DNA of 64,000 nucleotides, from assembly GCF_000005505.3 (NCBI RefSeq), contig NC_016133.3:1984001-2048000 (forward strand), given 5' to 3'. A program made the translations under genes and the position numbers. This document shows, piece after piece, positions 34,591 to 46,400 of this stretch; positions within the stretch are counted from its first letter, which is position 1; every line of letters begins with the position of its first letter. The stretch is from Brachypodium distachyon (Eukaryota > Streptophyta > Magnoliopsida > Poales > Poaceae). Below the pieces are notes generated by a model. That model worked only from the letters and a program-made list of their open reading frames with translations. It was not told the origin of the DNA and searched no databases.

Positions 34591-35883
34591 AAGGCGACTA
34601 GACTCCGCGTACCGCTTGTAGGGTCAGCCGTAGGGTTGAAATTTTTGATGGTTTTATGTGAAAGTTCAAAAAGAAAAAAAACCCAGTAAACCTTGAAATC
34701 TCAAGATTTGGTTTTGCTACAATTTGAGTTTTGCGCAAAATGGCTTATGTAATTGCTTTGTCCTAAAGTCCAGCATGTCGTTTTTCTTGTTTTGAAATGA
34801 GAAACAAGTGATTAACTTGTGCTTCACAAATTTATGTTTCGCTGCGATTTTCATAAATATCTGTGAGAGTATCAAACACCCCCCAAATCTGAAATGTATA
34901 GCACGGAGCACTAATTTTTTTGGGTCCAAAATTCATTGTTAGCATATTCAGTTGACCATCTTGTGGCTGTTGAGAAGACAGCCCTGACCGTGGCGCTGCA
35001 ACCACCGAAGCTCGTAGCGCCTTGTCTCATTTGTGTCTCGCCGTCCTGTTCATGTGACGCTGACAGGGCGGGCTGGGGCGGGTAGTTCGTAGTTTGGCAG
35101 CGTCCAAAGTTCCACGACAGCGACGCCTCCTCGATCCCAGACGCCGGCCGGCCGGCCGTGCAGTAGCCAAACTTTCTTTGACAACCAGCTTACGAATCAC
35201 CCCAGCGTCTAAAGTTGTAAACTTCGGGGCAGCATCCATTGCCATCAAACGATACCAACCCTCTGGCTCTGGGAGCAATCGAGAAGAGGTCGCCAAGTTG
35301 CCACCTTTCTCTAATCTTCTTCTTCTGATGATGAATGTGACGATGACATGGTACTATCCTATACTGCTACTGTTGTCAATGGAAAGCGAGATGTGAAGCT
35401 GCAAATTTTTGACCCTCAGGCTCAAGGTACACCTTGATCCTGATTTAGTTCAACCAAATGAACTAAAATTTTAAAGTGACATAATTTTTTGAAAAACTAG
35501 TTCATTTGTTTTAACTTCAAACATATAGTAAAAAATTTGCAGCTCTGCCGCGATGGGATGTGAAGATTGGGAAAAGCCATCGTGTGTCTTTTGACATTTT
35601 GTAAATTAATCGACATAAGCAACAACTAATCACAAACAAAAAAAGGGTATGAATCAATCAGCATCCGTCCATCCAGGCTCTGTAATAACGACGACATGTA
35701 CTTCGTAGCTCGTCGCCATCAATGGATCGATCTTGCCGGAAAACGAAGAAGAAGCAGAGGAAAAAAGGAAGAAGAAGAACAAAAAATCAAGAATCAAGTC
35801 GAGCAGAACCGGAACAGATAGTAGATATACAACAGCCTATATCTATCTACCAACGAACCAACTTCTCGAGCTTCCGCTGTCAC
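34591..35883. other. GT61 gene 3' flank and intergenic
   Basis: No gene recognised. The right end presumably holds the 3' untranslated region of the glycosyltransferase gene (minus strand), with an A/G-rich tract around 35740-35800. Confidence 0.45.
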
Positions 35884-37678
35884 TCACGCCGGCAATGGCG
35901 CGGCGGCCGGCGGCAGCAAAGCGAGCGCGTCCCGGAGCGTGGCCCGGAACCGATCAAGATCGAGCCGGACATTCTGCTTGTCCAGGTACGCCGTCTTGAG
36001 CGCGTCCCATCCTTGCTTATGCACGGCGTACGGGTCCGCGAGCACCTGGTGGCTCCTGGGGTACTGGTCAAGCAGCGAGCTCTCCTCCAGCTGCACGTTG
36101 TAGTCCATGTACCTGACCTCCATGTCCGCCGCCGGCTCCTTGAAGGTCACCCTGGTGAGCCACTCCAGGCCCCCGAACGGCACCACCTGGACCAGCACGG
36201 CGCCGGCGGGGAGGAACACCATGTTGGTCAGCCCGGCGCCATGGACGCCGACCATGACGTCGGCGGAGTTCACCAGCCGCGCGAAGGTCGCCATGTCCGT
36301 GTGCTGGTCGGGCTCCGCGATCCGGACCTGGAACCCCATGGCCGCCCCCGCCGCCGCCATCTCCTTCTCGTTCAGGAACCGGCGGGAGCTCTTCCGGGAG
36401 ATGATTAACAGGCGGGGTTTCCCGTCGCCCCTGGCGCCGGCGCGGGAGGCGGAGGCGCGGGGGAGGTCGAAGGCGGCGCGGAGGGTGCGCTTGAAGTCGA
36501 CGACAGAGACGCCGCCGGGGGACTTGGAAGGGTCGACGCCCATGTCCTTGTGGAAGGTGGAGCCGACGACGATGCGGGGGAAGCAGTGGATCTCGCCGTC
36601 GTTGTCGACGTCGAGGACGTCGTAGTTGGTCAGCTGCCTGAACAAGGGGGTGAACTTGGTGACCCACCATGGCTTGAGCCCGCTGAGGAGGAAGCGGACC
36701 TCGCCGCGGAAGCTGCGCGTGGTGAGGAAGAGCGGGATGAGCACGTCGGTGTAGTCGTGGTAGAGGTTGCCGGAGAAGCCGCCGTTGGAGAAGAGGAAGC
36801 CCGGGACGGAGTGGTTCTTCGTGCACGCCGGCGGCGGCGGGGAAGAGGAAGAAGAAAAGGGCTTGAGGGTGAACTCGCGGACGTGCGCCATGGCGACGGG
36901 GTCGTGGTAGCGGGCGTAGGGCTTGGTCTTCCATGACTTGGAGAGCGGGTTGATGTGGATGAGGCTGGCGTTTCCCTCCACCCGAATGTCCCCCGCGGCC
37001 TCGCACCGCTCCGACCGCTTGCTCGTCATGTAGCACGTCTGCTTCTTCGGCTTCGATTTGGACTTTGGCTTCGGCGACTTCTTCCCGGCGCCGGAGACGA
37101 CCGCCGCCGCCGCCGAGGTGGTGCTTGCCTTGGCCGCCGTCGCGGGGGCTTCCTCCACGTCTTCCTCATCCTCCTGCTCTTCCTCTAGATTGAACGAAAA
37201 GAAGAATTCTTCCTCAGCAAACAAACATTTCGTGTCCCCCCAAATCAGCAATCAGCAAATTGATTGCTTTGAGTAGTACTACAGTACTGTAGCTAGAAAG
37301 GGGGTTGAGCTAGCAGCAGCTCGAATTGAATTAATCCGGTCGATCCGGACTGGGCGGAGGAAGCTGGAGCTCACCTACGGTGGCGGCGGGATGGTCGGTC
37401 TCCATCCGGATGCTGGAGTTCATCTGCTCCTGCAGCTGGTCGTCCGGCTTGCCTGCACCCAGTAGTCAACCCGACCGCCATTAGCTCCCCTCGCTCCGAG
37501 CTCTCACCACCCAAGAAAAACCAAAGAGCTCGAGGAAGAAGAGTGGCGTACCGAAGGGGGTGGAGCAGTATCGGGCCTTGACGATGCTGAGGACGCAGAG
37601 CGAGAGCAGCATGGCGGCGATGATGACGCCGTTGCTCACCCGCCGGGGCTCCTGCCGGCTGCGCAGCGACGCCTTCAT
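35884..37678 (-). CDS. GT61 glycosyltransferase (xylan-type), Golgi
   Basis: Three exons, 37678-37552, 37452-37375 and 37184-35884, encode 501 aa. A short basic N-terminus (MKASLRSRQEPRR) and one hydrophobic segment near residues 17-35 (GVIIAAMLLSLCVLSIV) make it a type II Golgi membrane protein. An acidic and then basic Lys/Pro stalk follows to about residue 125. The lumenal domain shows GT61 marks: CTKNHSVPGFLFSNGGFSGN, NLYHDYTDVLIPLF, and GVHGAGLTNMVFLP with the conserved His-Gly-Ala-Gly, then VQVVPFGG and the C-terminal YMDYNVQLEESSL...YPRSH block. Grass members include arabinosyl- and xylosyl-transferases that decorate xylan. Substrate cannot be read from the sequence. Intact; no in-frame stop. 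The start is the only ATG placing the membrane anchor in frame. Confidence 0.93.
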
Positions 37679-38420
37679 CTTCTTCTTCCCCGCCTCCTCC
37701 GACCCCAGCTCCGCCGCCGCCGCTAGCTAGATCTGGACCCCGCCCAAAGCGGCTAGCCTCGGAGCCCAAGGAAGCTTAGCCTACCTTTGCTTGCTCGCTT
37801 GGCTTTGCTCGCTTCGCTAGCTGTCTGTCTCCTCGCGAGGAGGAAGACTCGAGATGCTTTCAAACTTTCCTCCGGGACGACCGGCTCCGAGCTGGATCTG
37901 GATGGAACTAATAACCGGAGAGAGGGGGCGGGGGCTCCTGGTAATAAAGAATTCGCAGCTCTCGTGGAATGTCATTATAAGCGACAGATTATTGCAGGAT
38001 TAGTACTAAGCAGCAGAGTGGAAATGTTTCATGGCGCGGGGAGGCGAGGTTGGCACGACGTTGCTGACCGTTGACCCGGCTATATCGGGCTGGGTTGGCT
38101 GGCTGGGTGGGACCCGGCCGACCGACCGGGGCCGGACGGACTGTCTGAACGAACGGGGTCCGACCCGGCCTTCTGCGTTCAGTCATTTTTCTCTCTCTCT
38201 TTTTTTTCCCGGGTATAGTCTTTTTTCTCTGATGGTTACAGGTGCAACATCGGTGACCCTCAGGTTTATTGAGTTCATTTGTTTGAATTAAGGAGGGTCA
38301 AATGGTACCCTGAGGGTCACAAAGTTGCAGCTCTACTGATTGTATACATAAGTCTCTTTTTGGACACGATCCTCTAAAATCTGAACGCAGATATCCTGCT
38401 TCTTTCATAACGGCTTCGAA
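37679..38420. promoter_or_regulatory. GT61 upstream region
   Basis: Leader and promoter of the glycosyltransferase gene should lie here. The sequence is CT-rich near the start codon. No gene; two blocks near 38250 and 38310 share TGACCCTCAGG / CCTGAGGGTCA, a small inverted repeat. Confidence 0.35.
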
Positions 38421-38540
38421 AATCCAACAAAGGATGTTTCAATTTTAACTAAATTTGAATGCATCGATACAGTATGTCATGTCTACATATATCCAAATTT
38501 TGATAAACTTGAGACATCTTTTGTTGGACGGAGAGAGTGC
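38421..38540. mobile_element. Degenerate Stowaway-type MITE
   Basis: The right end (TTGTTGGACGGAGAGAGTGC) and the mirrored interior (TCCAACAAAGGATGTTTCAA / TTGAGACATCTTTTGTTGGA) match the subfamily at 30411-30541, but the left terminal 10 bp have decayed. Confidence 0.65.
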
Positions 38541-40381
38541 TATATTTTTGGGTTTTGGCGACTCCCAAGGAGCACACATTTCGTTTGGATCATTGGTTTG
38601 CTCGAAAGTAATTTGATAGGGTAGGAATTCTTCCTCCACATTTTAGAGAATTGTAACCCGTGGAAAGTTTCCATACATATAAGAGCAGAAGTAAAATTTC
38701 ATGGATCTCACCACATTCTGACTATAGAAACTGGAATTTCTGTGGCATAAAAAGGAGAGAGAGAAAAAACATCTGGACAATGACTTTAAGGGCCTTTTTG
38801 ATTCGCAGGATAAGAAAAACACAGAAACAAGAAAAGCACCGGATTGCAATGACATGCCCATTTGAATTCTACGGGAAGATGGTTGCACCAAAGTTGGTTT
38901 GATTGAACAAAATAGTCTTAACAAGTTGACGGAATATTTTCCTTACGAAATTATCCTATACTACAAATCAAACAACTCACGTAGAAAAAAAATCCTAAGA
39001 ATTCTACTTCGTGTAAAAATTCTTTTAACCGAAACTAACCTAAAGTCATGCCCATTTACCTACGATCGATCGTCACGCCGTCCGGAGGTGATGGTCCTCC
39101 TCCAGCTGACAAGAATATCATATCAATATATGTCATGCACATGTAATGTAATTACGTGCTGATGATTTGTTGAGATTCCAGGAACTCAAACGCAATCAAT
39201 CACTCAATCAGTTCCGTCGTCAGAGATGGCGTGGGTCAGAGTAGCCCGGAGATGACAACGAGGGGCCCTGCATCTGCATGCAACCGACAGCCTCAGATGC
39301 CCCGGCTGCTGCTCGGCTAGGATGGATCCACAGGGATTAGTTTAGGAACAGTTAGCTACAGAGAATACGGCAATGGGCGCTAGCAATTGGCATGGACCAC
39401 ATGCGCACGTAGAAATGTAGAACGCGCCCCCTTCTCTTTTGTCCAAGGACCCATTCATCCGTCATCACACACACACATGGCCTGAAAATAAAATGGAGCT
39501 TCTATGGCGGCGACGTGCGAGCTACTTACTCATCAGGCTGCAAATCGCCTTCTGGAATCTGGAGCGGAGTGCACGACTGGCCTCCTCCACTCGCAAGAAA
39601 TTCAGATTCAGATGAATGAATCACCTTTGAAATTACCAAGCGTTTGTCAGCAACTGCAGCTCGTCGCTGGAACTTCTGCTGCAACGCTGGAAGAAAATGA
39701 ACTTCATCGCCAGCAAAGATGGGAAGGAATTTACCGGTCAGCAGAAATGAAGCCCGGTGCTTGCTGGCACATATAGAAACACCCTTCAGGATTTCAGATC
39801 ACTGGTTTTCAGCAGAGTAGAGTACTCCAGAAGCAAGATCTCGCAACCTCGAAGCTGATGGAAGCGTGTGTACATCTGAAGGTACATGGAAAACGGATAA
39901 CAATCTACAGACCAGGAAAAATGGTGATGCCTTTATTGTTCGGCACGAAAACCCATTCTGGAAATTTTTAATTGTTAAAACTGATGCCGCCGCCAGTCAT
40001 CATTTGCAGCAGTAACATTGGAGATTACATTTTTGATCGTCACATAGTATTAGTGCGTTCGACACCGAGCAAGATGCAGAAACAGCTGCTATGTTAGGAA
40101 AGTTTCAGCGAAGGATTGCATCGTTCCACAAAAGCTCTGCATTGAAAGGCTTGTAAAAAACCTCCACAAAGTGAGTAACTAATAATGATGTCTGGGAGTT
40201 TTCAGTACTATTGCTGAATATGACTGCTACAGGAGGACCTTAGGAGAACAGGCTTCACTTCAAATCTCATCTATTTGCAACATCCGCAGCTTGCATTTCA
40301 AAAACAAGTACCTCTTCTACCACCCCTTTTATTATGTTAATGCCACACATTATTATCAAGAGAGCACCTCATCAGACAGAA
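38541..40381. other. Intergenic and 3' flank
   Basis: No gene. A GGGCCTTTTTGATTCGCAGG block at 38790 resembles the left end of the hAT-like MITE found at 56184, but I cannot find a matching right end. The 3' untranslated region of the minus-strand gene ending at 40382 lies at the right edge. Confidence 0.4.
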
Positions 40382-42987
40382 CTAGGCTCCATATTTGGGT
40401 GCTTTCCAGAGCTTAAATGCCACCTCATGTAGAAAGCGCTCAGCAAGCATAGCAAAGTTTCCGCCGCGCTGTTGGGTACATCACACACTGAAGTTAGTTA
40501 TATCCTTCAAAGGAAACATGAATACATACCAAAATGGGAAAACACATGTGTGAAAAGAATCTATAGCCATAGGACCTATAGCATGACTACACAGATGGCG
40601 AAAAATGTTATTCCAATAGTATTGCAGGTAGTACTGCGGCAAACAAGTGTGATAGTGTCTGCTGTACATTTTTGTTTCCTTCAGTAGCCACATACAGGAA
40701 TAAAACAATCACTGCGATTTACTATTGTATAGCATACTCATTCTCGTGTGCAGCACAAATCTTGGCTATCTTATGATACACTTTACCAAGCATTATTTCA
40801 GCAATATGTCAAAGTTCACCACACTAACCAGATGCTCGGTCCAGGAACTTTTGGCAAATTGTACCGTGTAAATGAGGAATTATTTTATGGTCCATGCCTA
40901 CATATCAAGCTTTTAGACACAGCTCTACAACAAAAGACCAATCAACAGCGCTGGACCGCTGGTCATTCCTATGCAATAGCATGCACATGAATCAAAACAA
41001 CCAACTTCAACAAGTAGCAAAGAAAATATAGCCCCAGTCCAAAATTATCAAGTTTTTTTTTACGCCAGAACGGCCGTGGTGAGTTACTGTATCAATACTA
41101 CATAGCTACTTTTAATCCAGAAAATTTATCTTCTAAAAGCAAGTGCCCTCATGTTGCTAATGCCGACACCAGTACAAGACTAAAAAGAGGGTGACGGCTC
41201 ATGTTTATAACTTCATATTGAATTATAATCGACTGGAAAATCATCTGCAAATGTAAGGCAAACATTATGTCCAGCGGATTATGCAAACCTTTATAAATTC
41301 CTCAAAAGAGAACCCTTTGGCCAAATCAGAACGTGTCACCCCTTCCTGCCACTGCGCCAATAGCATTGGATGATGATTCCTGCAAAACATGCATAATAAG
41401 GGCATTTGTTCAAGACACAGATGTACTTTTACTGACAATACACTGCACCACGGTTTAGTGTGCCTGATACTAAAACAACATAACTAGAGTAGTCGAGTAT
41501 AAGACTGATGCAGCACCTACTGGGAAAATATCCTTTCAGTATCATCATGCATTTAATAATAAATTTTGTAAAAAAACCTTGATAAAACTGAAAAGATGCC
41601 ACTTGCTATTACATATATCAAGGAAAATATGAGGTGGTTCTTCCTTGTGGTTTAAGCCATTGCCCAGTCATTTTGTATAAAGTAATATTTATAGGATGAT
41701 GTTCAAGATATACTTGGAAGTCTATTGATTCACTTCACATAAAATGCATGCAAACTCTAAACAAACCTTTTCCTGTGTATATGAAAGATGGGATATTATA
41801 GAAGACACCGTGCTAGAATTCGAAGGCATCTACTGTGAATTTCATTTGCTAGACAAGAAGAATATCTACCTGACATCATCCAATGTACGTCCTGCTTTCA
41901 TAGTATAGCTCTGGCGTGGGTGAAGTAACTTCAAGTCGGAGTCTGTTTCGGTTGAAGAGTTCAATATGAGGCAGGACTCTTCCTTATTTTCAGTAGCCGA
42001 TCCATAGCTCAAGATCACAGACACATGAACACGGGCAGCGATAGCTGACTTGACTGGTGCAGCTTCCATGACTGCAGCCACCAATTTGTCAAGCCGGTTG
42101 AGATCCGTCTTCATTCCTAATTTCCCCAGCTTGCTGGCAGTGTTCTCCATTGCAACATGCACAAACACTAGATCGAATTCAGACGCGTCCTGGACACTCC
42201 CCTCTGAAAATCCCAGCAGACCAAATGCCCGATTGATTATACCAATGTCCTTAGAGCTGCCACCCAAACCGGAATGAGCAACGAAGTCTTCAGTTCTGAA
42301 GACATGGAAACCAAGATTCGCCGTGAAGGAACTAACATCAGGGCAATTGGTGACCATGGCAGCTCTCATCCCCATAAACCTGAATTTTCAGCAGCGAGTT
42401 AGCCTTGAAAATGGATCACGTAACCCATAAGTAATGCAACAAATCACACATCGAACCTCTCGGATAGCTTGGGAACTACTAGCTCCTGTGGATCCACCCG
42501 GGCAGTTTCTAGACCAGTCTGTGCATCCTACCGTGTAACAACAAACATAATCAGCATTATATACTCAAATCCTAGCACAATGACTTCATCTTGATGAAAC
42601 CCAGGAAAAGCAGGATCGCACCTTGGCAGGGTAGAGAGCATCGTACACGTCGAGCAGCTGCGCCAGCTCGACAATCGTGGCACTGTTCTTATCTCCCTCA
42701 TCTAGATTGAGGAAAACCAGAAACCCCTCAGTGACTCAGTGTCTGTATAATCTAACAAGGAAAACGAAACTGAGCAGAGCGCGATAGCGGGGAGAGCCGG
42801 AGATGGCTGGATCAGTACCGTTGACGGCGGGGGTGCGGACGGAGAGGAAGCCGCAGGAGGCGAGGGACGCGAAGGCGTCGAGGTGGCTCTTCCCGCCTCC
42901 GCCTCCTGCCGCCGCCGCCGCCGCAGGGAGCAGCGCGGCGTGGCCGGCGGCGTAGAGCACCAGCGCGCGGCTTGGCTTGTCCGCCAT
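40382..42987 (-). CDS. Conserved plant protein of unknown function
   Basis: Six exons, 42987-42819, 42701-42622, 42527-42457, 42379-41870, 41379-41289 and 40468-40382, give 1008 bp (335 aa) with all phases fitting. The N-terminus reads MADKPSRALVLYAAGHAALL, then an Ala/Gly-rich run and FASLASCGFLSVR. The body contains KLSERFMGMRAAMVTNCPD and FDLVFVHVAMENTASKLG. The C-terminus reads FSFEEFIKRGGNFAMLAERF. No signal peptide or membrane span is clear. The KALVLYxxGH start and a FDLVFVHV...KxGxK...RLDKLV stretch recall phosphoglycerate-mutase/alkaline-phosphatase-like folds, but the usual metal-binding Asp/His residues are not evident, so this is only a hint. I do not recognise a named family. It is divergently transcribed from the DNA polymerase V-type gene across 428 bp. 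Confidence 0.88.
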
Positions 42988-43415
42988 TGCTGCGGCCACA
43001 GTGTCTCCCCTGCCCTTCCCCTTTCCCTTCGCCGCTTTATTCCCTGGCCCCACAGGCCAGCCTCGTCCAGCGTTCTCATCACGCGCCGGGGGGCCACGCT
43101 GTCGTGGACGGCACCTGTCATAGAGGATAGAGCTAGTGTTCCATGCGTGGGCCTTACCGGGCTTGGGCCAGAATAAATGGGTTCCATCAATGATGCAGGG
43201 CCCGGCAATCGGTGATGGGCTTTGGCTAACGGCTCTATAAAAAAAATTATAGACGGACAGGGAGGGGGTCGAAGCAAAAACCCTAACCCTAGTAAGCTCT
43301 GCCTCCTTCCCTCCTCCGAGCTCGGCCGTCTCGTCTCGTCTTGTCTCGGCATAAACCCCAGGAGACGGCGGCCCGAGCTCCCACAATTGGCCCGAGCTTC
43401 GCAGCGCGCGCTCCA
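42988..43415. promoter_or_regulatory. Shared divergent promoter
   Basis: Only 428 bp separate the start codons of the minus-strand unknown gene (42987) and the plus-strand DNA polymerase V-type gene (43416), so both promoters and both leaders fit here. AAACCCTAACCC at about 43278 contains the telobox-like core AAACCCTA, common in promoters of plant ribosome-biogenesis genes. No convincing TATA box is seen. Confidence 0.6.
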
Positions 43416-46400
43416 ATGGCTGGCAAGAAGAGGGCCCCGACAGCGCTCGCCGATCTCGAAGCCGCCGCCGCCGCCGCCTCGGACTCGTCGCAGGACGAGG
43501 CCCCGGCGAAGACGAAGGGCATGGGCGGGGAAGTGCCGGCGAAGAAGAAGAAGAAGCTGGCCATGGAGCTGAGGAAGCAGCGGAAGGTGCTTGATAAGGA
43601 GCGCCACCGCCAAGCCGCCGAGAAATCCGACGCGGCTCCCAAGCCGCCGGCGCAGGAGCAGCCCGCGGCTGCGGAGGAGGCTGCTGCTGCTGCTCCGCTA
43701 GCGGCGGCGGCGGCAGTGGTGCCAGTGCCTGCGCCGCCCGCTCCGGTGGTGGCGGGGCCGGGGCTGCATATGAATGTGTTTAGGGACCTGGCATCGCCCG
43801 AGGCGTCGCTGAGGGAGGCTGCCGCGGAGGCGCTGGTGGCGGAGCTCCGGGAGGTACAGAGGGCCTACGAGAAGGCTGCACGGGAGGAGGAGAAGCAAGC
43901 GGGTGATCGTGATGGCCCCTCACAGATGGAAGCCGAGAAGGAGGATGGTCTGGATAACTGTGCTCCGGCGGTGCGTTATGCCATCCGGCGGCTTATCCGT
44001 GGTATCTCTTCTTCTAGAGAGGTCAGGCATGCTTTCCTGAGTCTAGGACGACCTGATGTTCTGTAATGACTACTCGGATACAATTGAATTGATTATTTTG
44101 CTTGGGGTTGTCTTATTTGCAGTATGCAAGGCAAGGATTTGCATTGGGTCTTGCAGTTGTGCTCGAATCAATTCAAGCTATCAGCGTTGAAGCAGTTATG
44201 AAGTTGATACCTAATTTGCTAGAATATTCTGCTTCGATGAAAGGACCGGTAACTCGCATTATGATTAGCTAGCTGCATAGTTCTTCTGTCCTATTGTGAC
44301 GTCAACTTAACTTTTTCAATATTCATTTTGTTGTAGGAAGCTAAGGACAACCTTTTAGGGCGCCTCTTTGCGTTTGGATCACTTGCAAGGTCTGGAAGGG
44401 TGTCAGGACAGTGGACACATGATAAATGTTCTCCTATTGTCAAGGATTTTATTAGCGAGGTTGTACAACTTGGAAATAAGAAAAGATATCTCACCGAGCC
44501 TGCAGTTGCATTGATTCTGGATTTCACTAGGAAGGTACAAACCTTCGGCGCACCACCGAGCGTTTTTTTATTATAACGAGATACTTTATTCCTTTTGTAG
44601 AACCAGAAATATTATGCATACTATGGAAGGGTTTATTGTGTTAGTCGAAAGTTTAATACCGCAGCAGTGGTGGTGGTCCATGCTATTTGGTGCTGGACTT
44701 GAGGAACATATTTTTGCCACTAAAATTTGATAATTATTCGTAAAGAGTCGATTAACTCAAGTACTCAACTGCTGAAATTTCTTTGCAATAAATACGCATG
44801 AAAAATCATATTGAAACAGTCCTCATAGAGTAGCTCTTTTTAGATGGAACTGGTATATAGGATGCAATAAATCTCAACCCTTGATTGAATTGCCGCCCTT
44901 TTTTTGTGAGGAGATTGAATCACGTGTTAGCATGCAATCTGCTCAGCTGTACAACAAATGTGTTACCAGGATGGTTACCTGTTCGCTTGATAGAGGTTCA
45001 CAAGGCGAGGTTGCCTTTACACTGAGTTGGACTGTGTTTAAACCAAGTAAAGTACTTAAAGTGCTAAGCAGTAAAGTACCACTACCAGTCAAAAGTCAAA
45101 ACAAGCTGTTTTGGACCTTGGGACTTGATCCATGACCAGATGATTTGGGTAGGGTAGAGGGGTAGAGGTCCAAAGACTGGGATAGGGTGCTTGGGTTCAA
45201 CAATTTGGTGAAAGGGCTTGCCCATGACGAGGGTGAGAGGTTCGAGGGTTTAGTTTGTTTCTTTGACTATTTCGTTGCTTAATTGATGATTGGTACAGAA
45301 CATACATCTCCCGTAACATACTCCCTCTCCTACCATACTCCTTCATTGGTCCTCTGTCCATAAAACGAGGTATGGCCAACATTTTTTTTGTCTTGAATCT
45401 GTTTGTATGTTCAGAGCGCTAGAGAAGTCTGCTAGTGCTCCCCACTGTGGTATCCTAACCCCCCCTTTTTTGTTCTTCGTGATCTGTTGCAGTGTTAGTA
45501 TGTTGCTTTTGCAATCTTTGGTTGCTTTTAAATTTATTTGTACAAAAATAATGCCATTATTACAGAGTCATGAAAGGAAATCTTCATGGTTTGTTGAACA
45601 AGGAAATATATTACCTGTTCCAGTATTAGTTAAATTTGGAAATTATTTGTTTCTGAACCTGTATTTTTTAATATGGAGGCACGAAGAAGTGTTCTACCGC
45701 TATACTTTCATTATTATACAGCTGTATCCCGATTGTAAAGATGCCACCAACTTTGCTTTTGCCTTTCGGTTATTATGTGCTTCTCACGGGCTACTATGCC
45801 CCCTGGATCGGGTCGAAACTTTTCTATATTTATACGTCAAGTCAGAAAAACCATTTGCCAAAGGGTTTTTCAAGAAAGCTACCATGTAATTGGGACTCCC
45901 AGTAAAAGTAAATCTGGCACTGCAGCATCAACATACGCAATCCGTTTTGCCTATGGCAATTGGGACTCCGCTTGCATGAATTTTGTAGTGATTGCATATT
46001 CTATTTATCATTTGGCAAACATGGGGATTGAGGGACTATTCTTTGTACATTTGTCGTTTGTGAATGGTTCCAACATTTGACCACTTGATTGATTCAATTT
46101 TTTCTTAACTCTCTATGTGTTGCAGCTGCCAGATCAAGCTGTATTATCTGAGGCTGTCAAATCTCCTGCTGTGCAAGATTGGTTCAACAAAGCGGCTGGT
46201 GTTGGAGATCCAGATGCACTCTTTTTGGCTTTGAAGTTCCAAGAAAGAACTAATGTTCAGAGGAACATATTTGGGAAACTTCTGCCATATCCATTCAGTC
46301 CTGATAAATTTTTCACAGAAGAGCATCTTCTATCCGTTGCTGCTTGTTTTAAGGTAATTTTGAGTAACTTACAGTTTCAGGACGAATTTCAAATCTGAAC

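Noticed and set aside
36068..37036. 322-codon minus-strand and several plus-strand frames across the GT61 gene
   Set aside because: They are shadows of the GC-rich exon in other frames; only the GT61 frame shows family motifs and splices to the membrane anchor exon.
42702..43613. 303-codon minus-strand frame across two gene starts
   Set aside because: It overlaps the first exons of two well-supported genes and their shared promoter; GC-rich shadow.
45407..46080. Frames of 160 and 101 codons in intron 3 of the DNA polymerase V-type gene
   Set aside because: Both are in the intron, are not in phase with the exons and resemble no protein I know.
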